Positions 1 to 11,835 are shown, numbered from the stretch's first letter. The stretch is 64,000 nucleotides of DNA from Aphelenchoides besseyi (GCA_024699855.1 JAMPIQ010000002.1:1240001-1304000); one strand, 5' to 3'. Numbers and translations are program-made. Notes: a model not told the origin generated them from the letters alone.

Positions 1-348
1 ACCTCGCGGTGTCAAAATGGCATCGACATTTATTGGCAACTCAACTGCCATTCAAGAGCTGTTCCGTCGCGTGAGCGAGCAGTTCACTTGTGAGTTTTCT
101 TGCCCACTAAACAAAACCATATCGTTTAGCGATGTTCCGCCGCAAAGCGTTTTTGCATTGGTATACGGGCGAGGGAATGGATGAGATGGAATTCACAGAA
201 GCCGAGAGCAACATGAACGATTTGGTCTCCGAATATCAACAGGTGAGTTCGCATAGTTGGCCGGAGGAAGATCAAGACACGATTTCAGTATCAAGACGCG
301 ACTGCCGATGACGCAGAAGGCGAATACGATGAGCACGATCTCGAATAA
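1..348 (+). CDS. beta-tubulin, C-terminal end (partial, three exons)
   Basis: Structural subunit of microtubules. The reading frame starts at base 2 and gives the highly conserved beta-tubulin C-terminal helices, including [32 protein letters not shown] and [18 protein letters not shown], then an acidic tail ([17 protein letters not shown]) and a TAA stop at 346-348. Exons are about 2-89, 130-242 and 289-348. The introns (90-129 and 243-288, 40 and 46 bp) have GT-AG ends and set the intron style of the whole window. The first nine-tenths of the gene lie outside the window. The acidic tail is the part that differs between isotypes, so the isotype cannot be named. An AATAAA at about 344-349 overlaps the stop. 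Family assignment is certain. Confidence 0.97.
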
Positions 349-2284
349 ACAAAACGATCTCATCTCCAACTTAATTGATCTCTTTAATAGTAAAATAAAC
401 AGTGTGTTAACGAAAAAAGGGCAGTTGATAAAAACCGAAATTGCGCGTCTTCGTTTGCGTTGTAAACTGGTGGGTCTCGTGGTTAACAGGCGAACTGATT
501 ACTCAGTTTGATTGATTTGCCGCGTGAAGTCGACTGATTGCTCGGAATATTTATATTTGGCTTTGGCATCACATCCTACGGTACTCTCCAAATCCCTCTA
601 ATGGCTGTTTGCCTTGGAAACAGCAAATAAAAAAAGGTCGATGTTTGTTTCGCGTCACGAATTTTAATTGATTTTTGAGCAAACAAATTTCGAGAATCCA
701 ATCAGCACGTCAAACCAAAAGTAAACACGAACTACGGTATGAAGTCCTAAACGGGTATCCGAAGAAGAAATGTTGAAAGAAAGTCGAGAGTTTGAAAAAG
801 TAGGGTTGTAGTGGGAGGTCGCTCTTGCACGAAAGCTACAGCTATTCAAGTCATAGGAAACAGGTGTTGAAGTTGGAAGATGATTAATAGAAGTTCACGT
901 GTCAGCATGTTTGAGGAAACCAAAAAAGAAGTGAGAACACGAAGTGGAGACGACAAATTTAGCGAATTTGGCAGTTGGAAATCCCGAGTTCAATTCCCGC
1001 TGCACAATCGTAGTTTTTGAACCCACGCACGAAAGCAGGTGGCGGTCGTTTAACAAGTGGGATGAAAGCTCGGAGGCGCGAACGGGCGCAATCATCGATC
1101 TCATCGAGAGGCAGATTTTCACGTCGAAAAGAGCGAAATTGCCGCGCAGAAGAGGCGACAAAAAATGCGCGGATTATTGAAGTGAAAGTGAAGAGCGAAT
1201 TGTTTGCGTTTGTTGCGTGAGAGATCGCGAGCAGTTGCCAAAAACGTCGAGCGTGAAGTAGGGAAATTAGTGTATTAGACGTGGACAAACAGAATCTCGA
1301 CGAGATCGCAATTTCCGTTTCCGACCGTCGCCATTGTCCTGGGGATTTGGCGTCGCGTGCCGTTTAAATGTTTCTGCGATTGACAAGAACGCGACCTTCC
1401 TCTCACGTTTCCTCCCGAGTTCAATGAACTAAAATCGAACATCACGGCGACTGTTGATCGGATTAAACTCGCGCCACAGCGGGAGCTGAAGACGCAAACA
1501 ACGAAAGCGAAACTCCGCGAACGTTCGTTTTCCTGCAGAACAACTTTCCGGGCCATCAATTGAAATCAACGTCAAAGACGCGAACGAAAACCAATGATCT
1601 CGACGAAAAAGTTTGGACTTTTGCGAAGATTCCCGTTCACCTTGGAAGCCGGAAAGTGGAACGAATTCGGTAAACACGCGAGAGCGAAAACAAACGAAAA
1701 TGCAGAAAACTTTTACCGTCGATTCGCAGCGAAATTACGTTTTCGATTCCGCCAAAAAAGAACTTCACGTTTGTTTAAGGAGCGTCGTTTAAGGTCTGCG
1801 CGAACTGATAGGCAAATGAACGGCCGCTTTTTGAGTCACGACGTTCGATCGCGCAAAACTTTTTTCCACGCAGCCGAAACCGGAGGTCACGAAGCGCCAA
1901 AAAAGATGCGCAGGAAGCGAAAATATTTATAGCAACGCGGATTGCATTTCATCGACAAAAAACGTAAAGTGAGTCGGATCGCGCTGTGGTGTTTCAACTG
2001 ACGAGCCGGAAACAAAATTTTAATTAGCTGGGAATTAGGGCAAATTTTGCTGCTCGTTTCTACAAACGAGTTTTTGGGTCACCGGGAAACTGATTAGCAA
2101 ACGTTCGCTTCGAAGGCTAATAAGTGGGAATGTATTTCATGTGAACAACAAGATTATTAAGGATTCAATAAATTTATCACAATACACATTCAATTATAAG
2201 ACAGTTCAATTGCTGCTGAACGACTGTTCCGAATCGTTGGATTGTTGTTGCTGTTGAACGACCAGTGCATTGGCCGTGAGTTGG
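349..2284. other. No gene supported (1.9 kb)
   Basis: Between the tubulin stop and the next gene I see no exon chain that matches a family. The stretch 950-2000 is richer in CpG-containing words than its surroundings and has several overlapping short frames on both strands. None shows the pattern of short introns joining conserved exons seen elsewhere. It could hold regulatory sequence or untranslated regions. Confidence 0.5.
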
Positions 2285-3107
2285 CTAGCGTAGTGGGCTC
2301 GGTCGCCAACGACTGTCGCTCAATGTTGCAAGCATCGAGTAGACCTCAAATTCAAGCTTGAGATTATACTTTGAGACTAGCTTGCCTTGCAAACTCGCAG
2401 TTTGGAGCTTCCTCTGCAGCTGCAAAATCTGATTTCGAAGCTTCTCAAATAGTGTGCAAATGCGATCCAGGATTCGGCTTGCTTCACGGTCGGTTCCCGA
2501 AACCTAGAAACAAATCGATGGAACCAAATTCAAACTTACCTTAGCATGTAATTCGTCTCTCGATTGAGCTCGATGGTCGGCCATTACTAGAGTTCGAATG
2601 GATCGAGTGTTGACTGATAGCTGCAGTCTATGTACTACTTTGGATTTGTCAGTTGGCACGCTCCAGTTCGATCTGGCAACGTTGATTGGACTGCGGGATC
2701 TGTTCGTTTCGAATTCCCTGTAGTCATAGGCAAAACAAAAGCGCGTCACAAAGATCATCGCCAATCCAGTAAGTTTGTCCGTCCAGTATATCGAGAGGAA
2801 TAGTCGAAAGCGGTCTTTTTGGGACCGTCGATGTTGCTGACACAAAAGGTAACTCTCATTGAATATCTGGCTCGAAAACGTGTAATCCCGATCGGAAGCT
2901 CACTTAAGACTCCTGACCTTTAGACAGAGTTCTTGGTTCAACCTCAATAGCCATAAGCGAATCAGACGATCTTCGAAACTCGTAAACGACCCGAACGTCT
3001 ATAGCCAGTCGACTAACATGATCTGCAGAACTGTTTCCCCACACAAAACCACAAGTGTGTTTCAATACCACAACCCAACAAGCACGCACGAAACGACTTC
3101 CAAGCAT
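2285..3107 (-). CDS. Unrecognised multi-exon gene with C-terminal coiled coil
   Basis: I do not recognise this gene. The clearest exon (about 2498 down to the TAG at 2287-2285) encodes a helix-rich segment with heptad-like spacing (RICTLFEKLRNQILQLQRKL) ending in SRWRPSPLR. It is preceded by a GT-AG intron with a TTTCTAG acceptor and by an exon ending DHRAQSRDELHAK. Further upstream, segments with SKATSTVPKR and ILDGQTYWIGDDL read as coding, as does a possible first exon starting near 3107. The exact joining of the upstream exons is uncertain; one junction does not keep phase in my hands. The product may be a cytoskeletal or scaffold protein, but no function is claimed. Confidence 0.4.
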
Positions 3108-3838
3108 TTCTTACCCTCCATGAATTCTCTCAATCTCAACTGATCACACATCTCTTTACTCTACCGGCTCTTCTTATTTCCAACCACGACAACTTCTCTG
3201 AACTAAGCACTCATTTCGAACCTCATTTGCCGATAATAATCGAATAGCGGTCAAGAACTGGCTAAACCAAATACCATCCAAGACCTATTTCCTTCCGTTA
3301 TTCATCTCTCCATCCTCGACTAAACCTTCTAGTGACACGTTTCGTCTAAAGTCAATCCATCAACTACACGTCCTTCCATCATCTTTGCGCTTCTTGCATC
3401 AAATGGAAGTTACAGCCATGCAAATGATCAGCTAGAAGTCATGTTCAGCGACTATCGCAGTCCGTTTAGCAACCGAAACAACCACCACTTTCAACCTTTC
3501 AACGCTTCGATTCGTAAGGTTCTGAACTCACTACTAAACATTTGACTCTTGTCAAATACACAACCACTTATATAACTCGGCCTTTCTAACAATTACACTC
3601 CAACAGCAATCAGATAATATCGTGCATCTGTCCGTTCTTTGTTGCATCTGACTGCCAATGTTCTGTATTGATTTAAAAGTACAAGGATTAGCAATCCATA
3701 GCTCTCAAGTTAAATTGTCTCATTGCCATCAAAATACATGTCCTGTAGGATCTTTTCGAAGCAGAATACATTTTTTGAGTAATGTGACTAAGAGCTTCTC
3801 TTACAAAGATATTCGAGAGTCGCCTGTACAGAAGCAAG
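3108..3838. other. Intergenic, nothing recognised
   Basis: About 0.7 kb between the coiled-coil gene and the first receptor gene. Both neighbours read away from this stretch, so it should contain both promoters. I see no conserved frame, repeat or RNA gene in it. Confidence 0.5.
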
Positions 3839-5019
3839 ATGGCCGATTTAAATGAGTTTATTCATTTAAGATCTGCTAACTGGAGCGATCAAATTGATGT
3901 TATTCGACCGTTGCGTGTGATAAACAAAGTCGCTGTCTACTTTCTATCTCCAACTTCGACGATTCTTTTGTTCTACATGATACTCACTTGTTCGTCGTTT
4001 GTTGCAAAGTCGTACAAAAGCATTCTTTCAAGTTCAACGTTAATAGACATTCTGACATCGTTGCTTAATTTGTGGTGTTTAACGGTATGCAACATTCTTA
4101 GCTTTATTTCATTGTTGAATTCAGTATGTGCGTGTGGAAAATGGCCTGAATTTGTACTTTCTTGAAGGACCGCTTGTTTTTGCTTCGCTTAATTTAAAAT
4201 GGATTTCGCTGGGATTGCTAAGAAGTGTATGGGGAGCTCAGAGCACGATTCTCGTTGTGGAGTTTGTATTTCGAAATTACATAATCAAGCAGTGAGTGTT
4301 GACTATTGAAATCGATTGTCCGTTTAGTCGAAAGCCTCCGAGTTGCTGTTTTCTTGCCTGTATGATCGGATTGGCCGTTGCATTGCCTTTTAATATCACG
4401 GGTTTCGTACTCGTCGATTGTTGTGTTTGGACTCAAATAACAGCTTACAATTTGACAACTCACGAGATTGTATCCCGTGTTGATAAGCGACACGAAAGTA
4501 GATGCGTAATTAATGTCGATTTGACTAGCGTTCTTCTTTTCAGTATAACCAAATTGCGGTATTCTATTTGTATTACAGAGTCTGCTTGTTATGGGAAGCT
4601 TTTTACTATGTGTAATTTTAGCGATTCTATCCATTCCTTCAATAAGACAACAGACGTCAACCCTGTCAAACAAATCCAAACGGATGCTCAACAACTTTTC
4701 GACTACTTTGTATCTTAAGGTTTTTCTAAACTTTTATTCAATTCATTGTCATTCTTAGAGCGTTATTCCGACTCTAACGATCTTTGTTCCGATGGCTGCC
4801 AAAATAACTATAGCAATAGTTAACACCGAGAGCTGGGGGCTAAGTGAACTCACAACGACATGCTATTATTGGCTTCCAGTAATCAATTCGATCAGCCGCT
4901 TGTTTATGATTACTCGTTGTCGAAAATCGTTGATTCGTGCGATCAAAAAGCTCTTTCAAATTTTAAGATTTAATGCCAATTCTGTTCAAATCATTACTCG
5001 TATCTCAAGCATCACCTAA
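3839..5019 (+). pseudogene. Serpentine 7TM receptor, nematode chemoreceptor-like, one-base frameshift in exon 4
   Basis: A seven-transmembrane receptor of nematode chemosensory type, presumably in neuronal cilia. Exons: 3839-4084, 4125-4291, 4328-4505, 4544-4719, 4759-5019; introns are 36-40 bp. It starts MADLNEFIHLRSANW and has hydrophobic segments such as AVYFLSPTSTILLFYMILTC. It is a clear paralogue of the receptor at 50891-52095: exons 1-2 are 246/167 against 252/167 nt, and both share the FLEGP/FMEGP and RN/RHF(Y)I(I/V)KQ motifs. Exon 4 is 176 nt here and 177 nt there. The missing base falls near 4575-4580, just before the segment with CVILAILSIPSIRQQTSTL, and shifts the frame. Either the gene is freshly broken or the base is an assembly error; everything else is intact. 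The exact SR subfamily is not assigned. Confidence 0.75.
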
Positions 5020-5049
5020 TATATTGTCTTGTTGGATTACTTGTGCGGT

Positions 5050-8000
5050 CTATCTTAGCCACTTGGTTAAATACGACACGATCGTTTCGCGTGTTTTCTT
5101 CACATCTTCGGTATCGTTGTATCCAGTTATTTGCAATTCACCGCAATGAGTAGAACCTGAAAGTCGATCATTCAGTATTTATGTTAACACTAACCGTTAA
5201 TTAGAACCGAGAGCACATCATAGCCGAGAGTTCTGTTCGAAGATGGCAATCCAAGCGCGGTCCACGGATCTAATGAGCCGTAGGTCATAAGCAAATTCGT
5301 GACCTAAAATCTGATGAAGAGAAGTTAGTTGAGCACTCACTTGGAACCTGTCGTAATACATATGGTTTGTTTTCTCCACGTTTTTTTCGATTTGATCACG
5401 ATTAAAAATCGGACCAAAAACTTGGCTGCACAAATTCAAGTAAAAACTGAAACAACGTCATTGAACAGCATCCAACTAACTCACTTGACTGGAAGCCCAC
5501 TACCTATCAAACTCGAAAGCGTGTCCGTGGTTCTGAACCAACCAAACTCGTGGCACTAAAACAAGAGATGAGTGATAAAAGAAGTTAAAAGTACCTGTTG
5601 CCACAACTGCCACCGGTCCGCAACTTCAATTTCAAAACTTGTTGCTTCAATCTCCAATCAATGAACTCACCTGGTCGCTGAAATAAATGCACCAAGTCGT
5701 CAAAAGAACGAGAAATTAGACGTCCATCAATCGCTCTGTTGACTTCATCCAACATTGAAACATTTCCATCAAACGCATTAAACACCTGTGGAACCTCTAA
5801 GTCTTCAAGTCGTCTTCCAATTATTTTCAATATTGAGTAGTAAAAGGTCATGACATCAAAGGCCTCCACAGATTCTTCTTCAAAATCAGGGTAAACTCTG
5901 GAACAAAAGTTGAATATCAAAGCGATTGCTCGAACTCACTGAAGCTGCTCGTTAATGTTCAATCGTCCGTCAATTGTTAGAAGCTTCTCATGAAGAAAAT
6001 CAAAAGCGTTTTTAGCGTTATTCAAATAAATCGGATTGTATGACTGAAACTGCGTTACAATTGCTTCCAAATAACCTAAATTATAGGATTAGAGCAGAAG
6101 AGGCGTTTAAACTATACTGTAAAAGTCGACCTGAGCTTTCATCGGTGCACTACACGAATGAGCTCCAATAGTCAAATCGGGATACTTAGCACGAAACAGA
6201 GCAGATAAACGACCTAAAATAATAACAGTAGGACGGAAACACCTTCAAATTACCGCCCAGAAGACCACCAAACGTGATCCATTTGGGTTGATTCATTTGT
6301 CCATTCATAGTTGAAATGAACAGGGCAATGTCCTCGAGGATTTGTTCAGTATTCAAAAATTGAAGATTCTTATCGACTCTAAACATTTGATTCATGTCTA
6401 TTCTTAATTTTTTAATCTACTCCGGAGGTTGACTTGTACCGTAGAATCGAAGTTCAAGTCCAATTAATGTGGCGCCGAATTGTTGTGCCCATTGTACAAG
6501 TGGAAGTCTTTTATTGGTAATCTAAAACAGAATAATCGCAGTTTATGTTCAACACTTACGTAATAGGACATGAAATCTCTTTGATCACCAATCAACAAGA
6601 AAACTGGACCATTCGATGTCACGTAAAGATCGTTGATATAGTAACGCTAAAAAACAGTTGAATAAAAACCAAAAGTCACTCACTTGTTTGAACCGAACAG
6701 ACGGGTTGAAATGGTCGAGTGGTTGCATGAAGTAGTTTTCAGTTACACCCATCGATTGATGTCGATGAGCTCGTGAATGAGATCGCTGAAAACGAATAAC
6801 AAGTCGAAATAGTCATTGAATACCTTATTCTTTGGTTTACAATTCTGGCAAATCTTGGACCTTTTTACCGGCAAACTTTGTTGTTCAACTCCATTAGTAG
6901 AAGCGGTTTGCGTATTCGCTTTATCGCTAATCCATTGGCCGATTTTGTTGAAAATCAACGAACTTAGAGCTTTCAGATCTGCTGGATCAGTTGTATCGTT
7001 AATTGGCATTGCATCTGAATCAACAAGATTTGAAGTTGTAATCACGAACACTACCTGCACAGTAAGCAGTTCCTTCAATCAAGTAAGGAACAACTGTTGG
7101 GTTATTGGCTCGGGACACACGCATTGCTCTATACGGATCCGCAGAACCCATCGGAATAACGACGTTTGTTCCCTGCCAACTCGTAAAGTTGAATAAGAAG
7201 TCGTGAACTTACGTTATAGTCGTCGGCTCGTCCAAACTTCTTGATTGTGTTTTGCATTTGAGTTTGGATGAAATCGGTGGTAAAGCTAGAACCGAAAACT
7301 GTGCGACAAATATCATAATAGTAACTAAATTCATCGGTCATTTCGAACGAATATAATCACTTACTTGACTGGAACATCGGAACCGAAAATCGTGTTTTCA
7401 GTAGTCGATGGAACACCTCCTTGTTCGTAGCAATTTTGCCAAATTTGAGCACGATCAACTGAAATCCATCGATTGAATCATTTCTGTGGTCATTTCAACC
7501 AACCACTTGACGCTTCATCGTAAGAAGTGTTCTTGAACCTTTCCATCACTTCATCAAAATTGTTCTCCAAATTCGAGTCTTGAGGTTCTCCAAAATGTTC
7601 CTTCACGTATTGAATTGTGTTAGTGAGTCGAACGACGGCATTCAACGCCGGTTTCTCCATCACTTTGCACATGCTGGCAACATCAAGACCCGAATTCCAC
7701 GGCGGCTAAAATCACCGGTTGTACATCTCGACGTGGAAATTACCGAATTGACACCACTAAACTGCAGAGGAAGCAGGAAATTGCCGGCTACGACGTGATA
7801 GAAGTTCTGAATGTGTGTCCAAGTGAGTTCGATCTCCGAAAACTGTGGTTTCAGTCTGAAAACATAGTCGACTTCATCCCGGCCTTCTTTGTTGTCCATC
7901 ATTTTGTGCAACAACGCGAAACCATCTCGCAGGTAGTCGGCACATTTCTGACTTTGATTTCGAATAACCTCGTCACTAACTCGTATGAAATCTGAACGCA

Positions 8001-8797
8001 CTTATTTCATTTAATCGTCTTTCTACTCACCGTAGTAATCAAAGCTAATGTCCATTGGTGCTGACGATCCAACTGCTTCGACGGTCAACTCGGGATGCAG
8101 CTTTCGATGCCAGAGAGCTAAAGCTCCAGCATAGCCTGCACCAAACAAAATCCATGGTCCAGTGGTTTTCAGTTCTTGATTCTTTTTTTTGAATGAACAA
8201 ACTGATGTCCTCCAAGGCCTGTGAAGCATTCAAAAACTTGAGGTTCTCAACCGACAAATCGCTAGAAGCAGCGCAATACTTTGACTATCGTTCAGGTCAA
8301 TCTTACGGCAACGGTCTCGATTGTCCCCAAAATCGATGCTCCAAATTCCAAAGTCGTGCCTTGTATTTCTTTGCCCATTGAACCATCGGATAGTTCGGGT
8401 CGGAAACAACATCAAAGACTTCTTTATCGTTGGACCCGACATGCAAAAACTCCGGTCCTCCGACTTTATAGAACTGATCGTTTTGCCAATAGCGCTATAA
8501 TACGAATTGTATTTAGATATGAGATGAAATAGATTTGATTCCATTTCGTTTTAATCGTCGAATCGAAATGATCCAGAACTTGAGTAAAATACTGATCCGG
8601 TAGTTGCTAAGAAAAAGGTTGGTTATTGATTAAGAGGTTTCTTACCATTAGCTTTCTGTTTGCTTGCTCTTGGACGCGAAGTTTTGGAAGCAATGGATGT
8701 TGCCACGCGGTCACGAGCAGAGTAAAAAGGGAAAACTAAAAACCTTAAGATGGCCAGTTAACAGATTCATCGAACTTACTGCAAAAATCGACTTCAT
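5050..8797 (-). CDS. Tandem two-domain S28 serine carboxypeptidase homologue (prolyl-carboxypeptidase type) lacking both nucleophiles
   Basis: Secreted protein with two peptidase S28 domains in one chain. The start (8797) gives a signal peptide (MKSIFAFSLFTLLVTAW). Domain 1 opens with QYFTQVLDHFDS, domain 2 with YFMQPLDHFNPS; the linker is about residues QTASTNGVEQQ onward. Both domains keep family landmarks (RYW/RYY-N-D, SSAPM/CSAPM, EFGWF in domain 2, GSADPY/GSLDPW for the acid). Where S28 enzymes have GGSYGG, domain 1 has GAGYAG (codon 8136-8134) and domain 2 has GGLLGG (codon 6263-6261), so the nucleophilic Ser is missing in both. Domain 1 also has Tyr for the catalytic His (GTAYCAD, 7064-7062); domain 2 keeps it (STHCGEL). 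Domain 2 is otherwise clean. Domain 1 has a one-base frame break at an A8 run (8190-8183) and an AT-AG intron (8534-8495). About 15 introns, 36-51 bp. Probably a pseudoprotease; two-domain S28 proteins are known in Caenorhabditis, as far as I recall. Confidence 0.88.
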
Positions 8798-9284
8798 TTT
8801 CGTCCATTTCGGTTTCTGTTCCACCGCTTTTATACACGTTCTTATCAGCAGTCAGCTTCTTTTCCAAGACTACGAATCGATCAACGACGATCGAAGCACG
8901 TTGCCAAAAATATTTCGGCGACTACGCGAAAATTGATCTCGTCACTGCGTCACGCAATCGGTTCAATGGTCGTCAATAAGCAACAAAAACGAGCATATTT
9001 GTTGCTCTCCTTAAACTGGAAAGACACCGAGAAGAGGTGGTTACAAGGCTTCGAAACAAAACTTCATGAAGAGAGCACTTTGCTGCGAACTTTGTTGTAA
9101 AATGTGTGTTTCGTAGATTAAAAGCGCGACATAGTACTTTTCTTTCAGATCTCAAGTTAAAGAAAGCATCACTGCTCTTATCCTTCAAAGAACTCTGAAC
9201 ATCCATTCATAACCTTTTATGTTAAAAAACAAGTTGATTCAAAACAATTTGCATTTGATTGGCCTTTTGATTCATGTACTTGAG
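8798..9284. other. Intergenic, nothing recognised
   Basis: About 0.5 kb upstream of the S28 gene and downstream of the transthyretin-like gene. It should hold the S28 promoter; no conserved frame was found. Confidence 0.4.
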
Positions 9285-9812
9285 TCAGTTGGTGCGAATG
9301 GATTTCCACCACTTCAAGTTGGCGATTTGCGTCTTCAAAGACTCTTGAGTGCACTCCAATTTGCCGTGCGATTCGAACAAATCGAAGAAGCCGAGAAACG
9401 TCTTCGCGTACTCGTGATTCGGCATCTGAAAATCGAACTCGTATTGATGGAAGCAATTGGTCTGAAAAGTGATTGATTGGAATCCAAACTTTCAGATTGT
9501 TCTTCACCTTCAGATCGTCACAATCGAATTTGACCATCGCATGCAACGTCTCGTTCTCGAATTTCTGTCTTGGGATTCGGAAGCTAATCAAACGTTCGCG
9601 TTTCCTCCATACCGCTTCGATTAGACCGCCTGAATCCACTTGTTACGGTTAGTCCCGAGAGCTTGAGACTCACCATCCGAACTCAAAGCCTCGAAAATAA
9701 GCTCTCGGGGCGGACGATCGCCGCAGTAGAAAACGGCTTTAAACTCCTGGATCTCCACACTCTGAATCACCAAACACACTCCAAAAAGAGGAAGAAAGGA
9801 CTTGAAGCTCAT
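9285..9812 (-). CDS. Divergent transthyretin-like (TTL) secreted protein
   Basis: Small secreted protein, 151 residues. Exons 9812-9674, 9629-9490 and 9461-9285, introns 44 and 28 bp, all phases consistent. The start at 9812 gives a signal peptide (MSFKSFLPLFGVCLVIQS). The body has the TTL layout: a strand ending in FYCGDRPP, a middle exon, FDCDDLKVKN, and a third exon beginning with NCFHQYEF. Its middle exon is 140 nt, exactly like that of the neighbouring TTL gene at 10096-10665, which supports common descent although the sequence has drifted far. The TTL family is large in nematodes and its members are extracellular, with roles known only for a few. The call rests on layout and neighbour rather than on strong motif identity. 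Confidence 0.6.
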
Positions 9813-10095
9813 ATCCGAAAAATAGCTCGAAAGGAACCCAATGACTAACATTCGCAGTTTGGTGTCGTAAAAGTGACTGTAAATCATGAACACGAATTGC
9901 AAATCGGTGCAAATTTACAGCGCACTAAGAGCTTTAACAATTAGCTGCGGTTTCTTGTGATGTTCAACAACTGTTGTGATCTCTTTGTTTGCAAGCATTC
10001 AAACAGTCATCAACTATCTATTCAACTTGTTTTGATCGAAATCAACCAAATGATATTCGCTTTATTGTCAAGTTTTATTGCCGAACAAATGTTAC

Positions 10096-10665
10096 TCAGC
10101 GATTTGAGCCTTCCGATTCTTCCTCAGGACAATTATAAATCGGAACAGACGTAACTATCAAACGAACTTCGACTATGTCGCCAGCTTCGGGTTCTTTAAA
10201 TGGAAGGTCATCCAGTTGAGTTTGAGTCACGCAGTTGCTCTTCTGAAAGGCAATAAAGAACTCATTTCAAGGGCTCTTCATCTAACAACTTACAACACCT
10301 GCTTCTTCGGTGCCACAGCCATGCCAAATTCTGTAATAGGGATCAAGCGATCCGACTTCATGATCGACGAACTTCGCTTCGAATCGACCATCAGCTCCAG
10401 CCGTTACATTGGCAATGAGATCGTCGGCAGTAACTGAAACCAACTGAATTCTTGTGTGCTCGGGCAGTCACTTACTCGTGTCCCTCTCCCAAATCTGAAC
10501 AACTCCACTGGTCGGTTCCTCTTCTCCGTTTTCGTGTCGACAAAACAAACGACCGTCGATGGTGAACTGATGAATCGGCATCCAACTCTCGATGTCACCC
10601 GAAGCCTGCGGGACGAAGATCGTCGATCCGATGGGCAGAAAGAGAAAAACGACGATTGCGATCAT
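10096..10665 (-). CDS. Transthyretin-like (TTL) family secreted protein
   Basis: Secreted 158-residue protein. Exons 10665-10476, 10433-10294 and 10242-10096; introns 42 and 51 bp with consensus GTAAGT donors; total length 477 nt in frame with a TGA stop. Signal peptide MIAIVVFLFLPIGSTIF. The TTL core is visible: FTIDGRLFC (first strand), VQIWERDT, an ADDL / GADGRFEA segment corresponding to the family's DPDDL...T..DGRF stretch, DPYYRIWHGC, then a C-terminal exon with SNCVTQTQL and EVRLIVTSVPIYNC. Four cysteines could form disulphides. It lies just upstream of a diverged paralogue on the same strand (gap about 280 bp), a likely tandem duplication. Confidence 0.85.
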
Positions 10666-10738
10666 GAGTGAAAGAATGAGCAGAAAGCGAATTTGTTCGT
10701 TTTATATCAAAAAGCTGATTCAGAAGTTTATTTTCAAT

Positions 10739-10966
10739 TTAATCGCGTAGCAAATAGAATCGACCTGCGGCTGATTCAACGAGCACCTTCAAAATCGCTT
10801 GGAATTCGTCTTCGTCCAACCACAACCTCAATTGCAAGGAATTGAAAAAGGGATTTCCTTGAAATGTTCTTATTTGAAGGCTTGAAGACAACTCGTGAGT
10901 CGTTTGAAGTGATTGTGAGAGTCGTGAGTAGCTTTCAGAAAGACCATCAAGAAGCACATTTGGCAT
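10739..10966 (-). CDS. Possible small gene or terminal exon, unrecognised
   Basis: A 75-codon frame (MPNVLLDGLSESYSRL ... ESAAGRFYLLRD) with the codon usage of the genes around it, ending just before the TTL gene upstream region. No family recognised and no clear partner exon upstream. It could be a chance frame. Confidence 0.25.
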   Translation of the reverse strand: MPNVLLDGLSESYSRLSQSLQTTHELSSSLQIRTFQGNPFFNSLQLRLWLDEDEFQAILKVLVESAAGRFYLLRD

Positions 10967-11229
10967 TTTCTATGAGTTTGCTTTCGACTAAACTGCTGTG
11001 TTTGTACGCAGTTCGATTTACTAGGCATGCAACTAAACAGAATCCTCTTTTAAGTTTTTAAGGTTCAATTTCCGGCTTTTGGTTTCTTGGTGTTTGAGTG
11101 AAAGTCAAAAAGAGTCAGAACGATCAGCGGACAGAACTGCTCACCAAAGTACTCGTGAAGCAAGGAGAACATCAACGGTCGAAATATTTTGATGTAATTT
11201 ACGACAAATAAACAGATTTTTGAGCCTCT

Positions 11230-11691
11230 GAAGTATCATGACAAAGAAAGTCCGTATAAGCGGAGCAGATCCAAGTACATACGGACAAATGGGTGAATTT
11301 AAAAGAGCATTTAATTGTACAGCAATTCCAAGCGATAACGAAATACCATCTTACGCTCAGTTGTATATGGTCGAACCGGGCGAAGCTCATTAAATTCGTA
11401 TTAACAAGAACTTTAATAAGGAAGAGCAGAATCTGATGAAAGGTTAGGCGTTGTTGATTGGTTATGCTAATGCGTATGCAAAGGTGTATGTAATGTTGGA
11501 AGACGAGATTGAGAAAGCAAAGAAAGATGCACAACAAAATGGTAATAAAACATTTGAATCCGATTGATGAAGGTATAGAGCCAATGTCCTATCCACTTTT
11601 GTATTCAAATGCTGAAAAGGGTTGGATTACAAATTGGAAAATTGGATGACAAGAACATGATCTTGAATAAATATGCCCGCTACAAGATTGT
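11230..11691 (+). pseudogene. Helitron Rep/helicase relic, part 1 (5' side of the LTR element insertion)
   Basis: Degenerate coding relic of a Helitron transposase. A frame around 11238-11560 contains IPSYAQLYMVEPGEAH and ANAYAKVYVMLEDEIEKA, matching the region before the Helitron Rep domain, with in-frame stops. After a gap, 11580-11690 gives IEPMSYPLLYSNAEKGW, the conserved P-x-YPLLFP-x-GE-x-GW segment of Helitrons, and then LNKYARYKI. The frame continues across the LTR element at 16387 with VIRDDEDMCW. The relic therefore predates the LTR insertion. Several stops and missing parts show that it is dead. Confidence 0.7.
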
Positions 11692-11833
11692 TGTCCCAAC
11701 CCGAAACTGTAATGACAGAACGCCAAGGCGGCGTTCGCGTCCTTGTTGTTAACATGCGTTATTGTAGTTTTGTTTTTATTGTTATTTATTGTTCGTCTAA
11801 TAAACCTCGCCGGTAACCTACGACGACAGAACA
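11692..11833 (+). repeat. 5' LTR (142 bp)
   Basis: TG...CA-bounded long terminal repeat, identical to the copy at 16245-16386. It contains a CTAATAAAC polyadenylation-like signal about 30 bases from its end. The LTR is very short for this class. Confidence 0.95.
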
Positions 11834-11835
11834 AC

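Noticed and set aside
1594..1932. 112-codon basic frame as a gene
   Set aside because: Arg/Lys-rich chance frame in a CpG-rich stretch with overlapping frames on the other strand; no homology or exons.
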